A stretch of DNA of 6,165 nucleotides. Source: Deltaproteobacteria bacterium. Its GTDB lineage: Bacteria; Myxococcota_A; UBA796; UBA2385. Positions 5,151 through 6,165 of this stretch are shown here, piece after piece. The notes beneath the pieces are model-generated. The model did no database searches. It saw only the letters and a program-made list of their open reading frames with translations, and was not told where the DNA came from. Every line of letters begins with the position of its first letter. Positions within the stretch are counted from its first letter, which is position 1. Where the stretch lies: contig JAERSX010000314.1 in assembly GCA_016845285.1 (NCBI GenBank), positions 1 through 6,165 on the forward strand. The letters run 5' to 3'. The position numbers and the translations under genes are program-made.

Positions 5151-6165
5151 TCGGAGAGCGCATCGGCGACTACGAGGTCGACGAGGAGATTGGCCGCGGC
5201 GGCTCCGGTGTCGTCTACCTCGCCCACGACGTCGAGAACGGCGGCGAGGTGGCACTGCGCGTGCTCCACGCGAAGCTGGGGGGAGATGCCCGGGTCCTCC
5301 ATCGCCTCAACGAGGTGCGCGAGGCCTTGGCCACCGTCGCCCACCCCCACATCGTGCCCATGCGTGCAGTGCTCCATCACCGCCGCCGCACCGTCATCGT
5401 CAACCCCTACGTCCACGGCCTCGGGCTCGACCAGGTGCTCCGAAACGGCCCGCTCCTCGCCGCACCCGTGGCGCGGATCGCCTCCGAAGCCGTGGGAGCA
5501 CTCCGCACGGCCCACGCCCACGGCATCCTGCACGGCGCCCTGGGTCCCAGCCGCATCAAGTGCGCCTCCCGGGGCATCGCCCTGGTCGAGATCGGGCTCG
5601 GAGAGGCCTTGCTCGCCACCCGTGGCCACACCATCCAGCGACCTCATCACTCCGACCCATACCGGGCACCCGAGGTCTTGCGTGGCGCACCCCCATCGGC
5701 CTCGGCCGACCTCTTCTCCCTGGGCGCCACGCTGTTGACCGCCCTGACAGGCTCAGGCCCCAATCCCGAAGAGGTCGATCCTGCCGAGGTCCTCGAAGAG
5801 GCGGGCGTCGACGCACCCGACTGGCTGGTGGCCCTGCTCCAGGGCCTCCTCCGGTGGGATCCAGCCGAGCGCATCGCCGATGCCGACGCTGCGGCCGCCC
5901 TCATCGAGGCGGCCGGGGTCTCGGTGCCCGGGGCGCTGGAGCGCGGAGACGCCGACGAGGAGCCAGACGCTCCGCGAAGCAGCGATCCCATCGACGTGAA
6001 CGCCGTGTTCGCCCTGCGTCCGGGCGCCGACCGACCCCGCCTCCGCTCGCCGCGACGCACCGCGCCCGAGAAGCCCACCACCGCACCCGTCGTGAAGCGC
6101 CGACCCCGACGTCGACGCCCTCCCCCCGAGGCTGCGCCGGCGCAGCCCGTGCAGGTGGCCAACAG
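5147..6165 (+). CDS. Ser/Thr protein kinase-like protein, probable pseudokinase (partial, runs off right edge)
   Basis: The frame stays open from ATG 5147 to the window end (339 residues visible). The start overlaps the folE-like stop as ATGA, with AGGGAG ten bases upstream (5131-5136). A bacterial Hanks-type (PknB-like) kinase fold covers about residues 9-256. It has the glycine loop GRGGSGVVY (16-24), AHPHIVPM (65-72), RAPEVL (173-178), the helix-F Asp in SADLFSLG (186-193) and subdomain XI DPAER (238-242). Three catalytic positions are changed. The VAIK Lys is Arg38 (VALRVL), HRDLKPSN is replaced by HGALGPSR (129-136), and DFG by EIG (148-150). Phosphotransfer by the usual mechanism is therefore unlikely. 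Residues about 265-339 form a Pro/Arg-rich linker with a basic patch RRPRRRRPPP (318-327). Such linkers often precede a membrane segment or sensor domain, but none is visible before the edge. Confidence 0.88.
   Translation, partial: MIGERIGDYEVDEEIGRGGSGVVYLAHDVENGGEVALRVLHAKLGGDARVLHRLNEVREALATVAHPHIVPMRAVLHHRRRTVIVNPYVHGLGLDQVLRNGPLLAAPVARIASEAVGALRTAHAHGILHGALGPSRIKCASRGIALVEIGLGEALLATRGHTIQRPHHSDPYRAPEVLRGAPPSASADLFSLGATLLTALTGSGPNPEEVDPAEVLEEAGVDAPDWLVALLQGLLRWDPAERIADADAAAALIEAAGVSVPGALERGDADEEPDAPRSSDPIDVNAVFALRPGADRPRLRSPRRTAPEKPTTAPVVKRRPRRRRPPPEAAPAQPVQVAN

Noticed and set aside
5647..6162. A 171-codon minus-strand frame at the right end
   Set aside because: It is opposite the kinase-fold gene and is Ser/Arg/Ala/Gly-rich without motifs.
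1..6165. tRNA or rRNA genes, CRISPR arrays, insertion sequences, attachment sites
   Set aside because: I saw no regularly spaced repeats, transposase motifs, terminal inverted repeats or structural-RNA signatures, and genes fill nearly the whole window.

Overview
The window is a gene-dense, very GC-rich bacterial segment (about two thirds G+C by eye, with strong third-position G/C). It carries seven genes, two of them cut by the window edges. Most starts have recognisable GGAG/GAGG-type Shine-Dalgarno sites, and GTG or TTG starts are common. Unfused oleB and oleC next to a eukaryote-like kinase-fold gene would fit a Myxococcota-type or related high-GC lineage. This taxonomic guess is weak, and an actinobacterium is not excluded.

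Positions 1-3148 (minus strand) hold three tightly coupled genes read oleB > oleC > oleD. OleB is the beta-lactone decarboxylase, OleC the beta-lactone synthetase, and OleD the 2-alkyl-3-ketoacid reductase, cut by the left edge at its catalytic Tyr. Both internal junctions are 4-base GTGA overlaps. Together these enzymes convert the 2-alkyl-3-keto acid made by OleA (a thiolase-fold condensing enzyme acting on two acyl-CoAs) through a beta-hydroxy acid and a cis-beta-lactone to a long-chain cis-olefin. No oleA lies beside oleB.

Positions 3149-3254 are a short divergent intergenic region. It separates oleB from a plus-strand SnoaL/NTF2-fold protein (3255-3719). That gene converges on a minus-strand HAD-superfamily hydrolase (3739-4494), and an 18-base hairpin fills the gap between the two stop codons exactly.

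Positions 4495-4580 are a second divergent gap. To its right is a plus-strand operon with a divergent FolE-family gene (TTG start at 4581) overlapping by ATGA a kinase-fold gene that runs off the right edge. The kinase-fold protein keeps the glycine loop and APE motif but has lost the VAIK lysine, the HRD aspartate and the DFG aspartate, so it reads as a pseudokinase. The FolE-like protein keeps its zinc ligands but differs from E. coli FolE at several substrate-contact positions. This translationally coupled pair of atypical enzymes is the least explained part of the window. The ole cluster is a recognised pathway.
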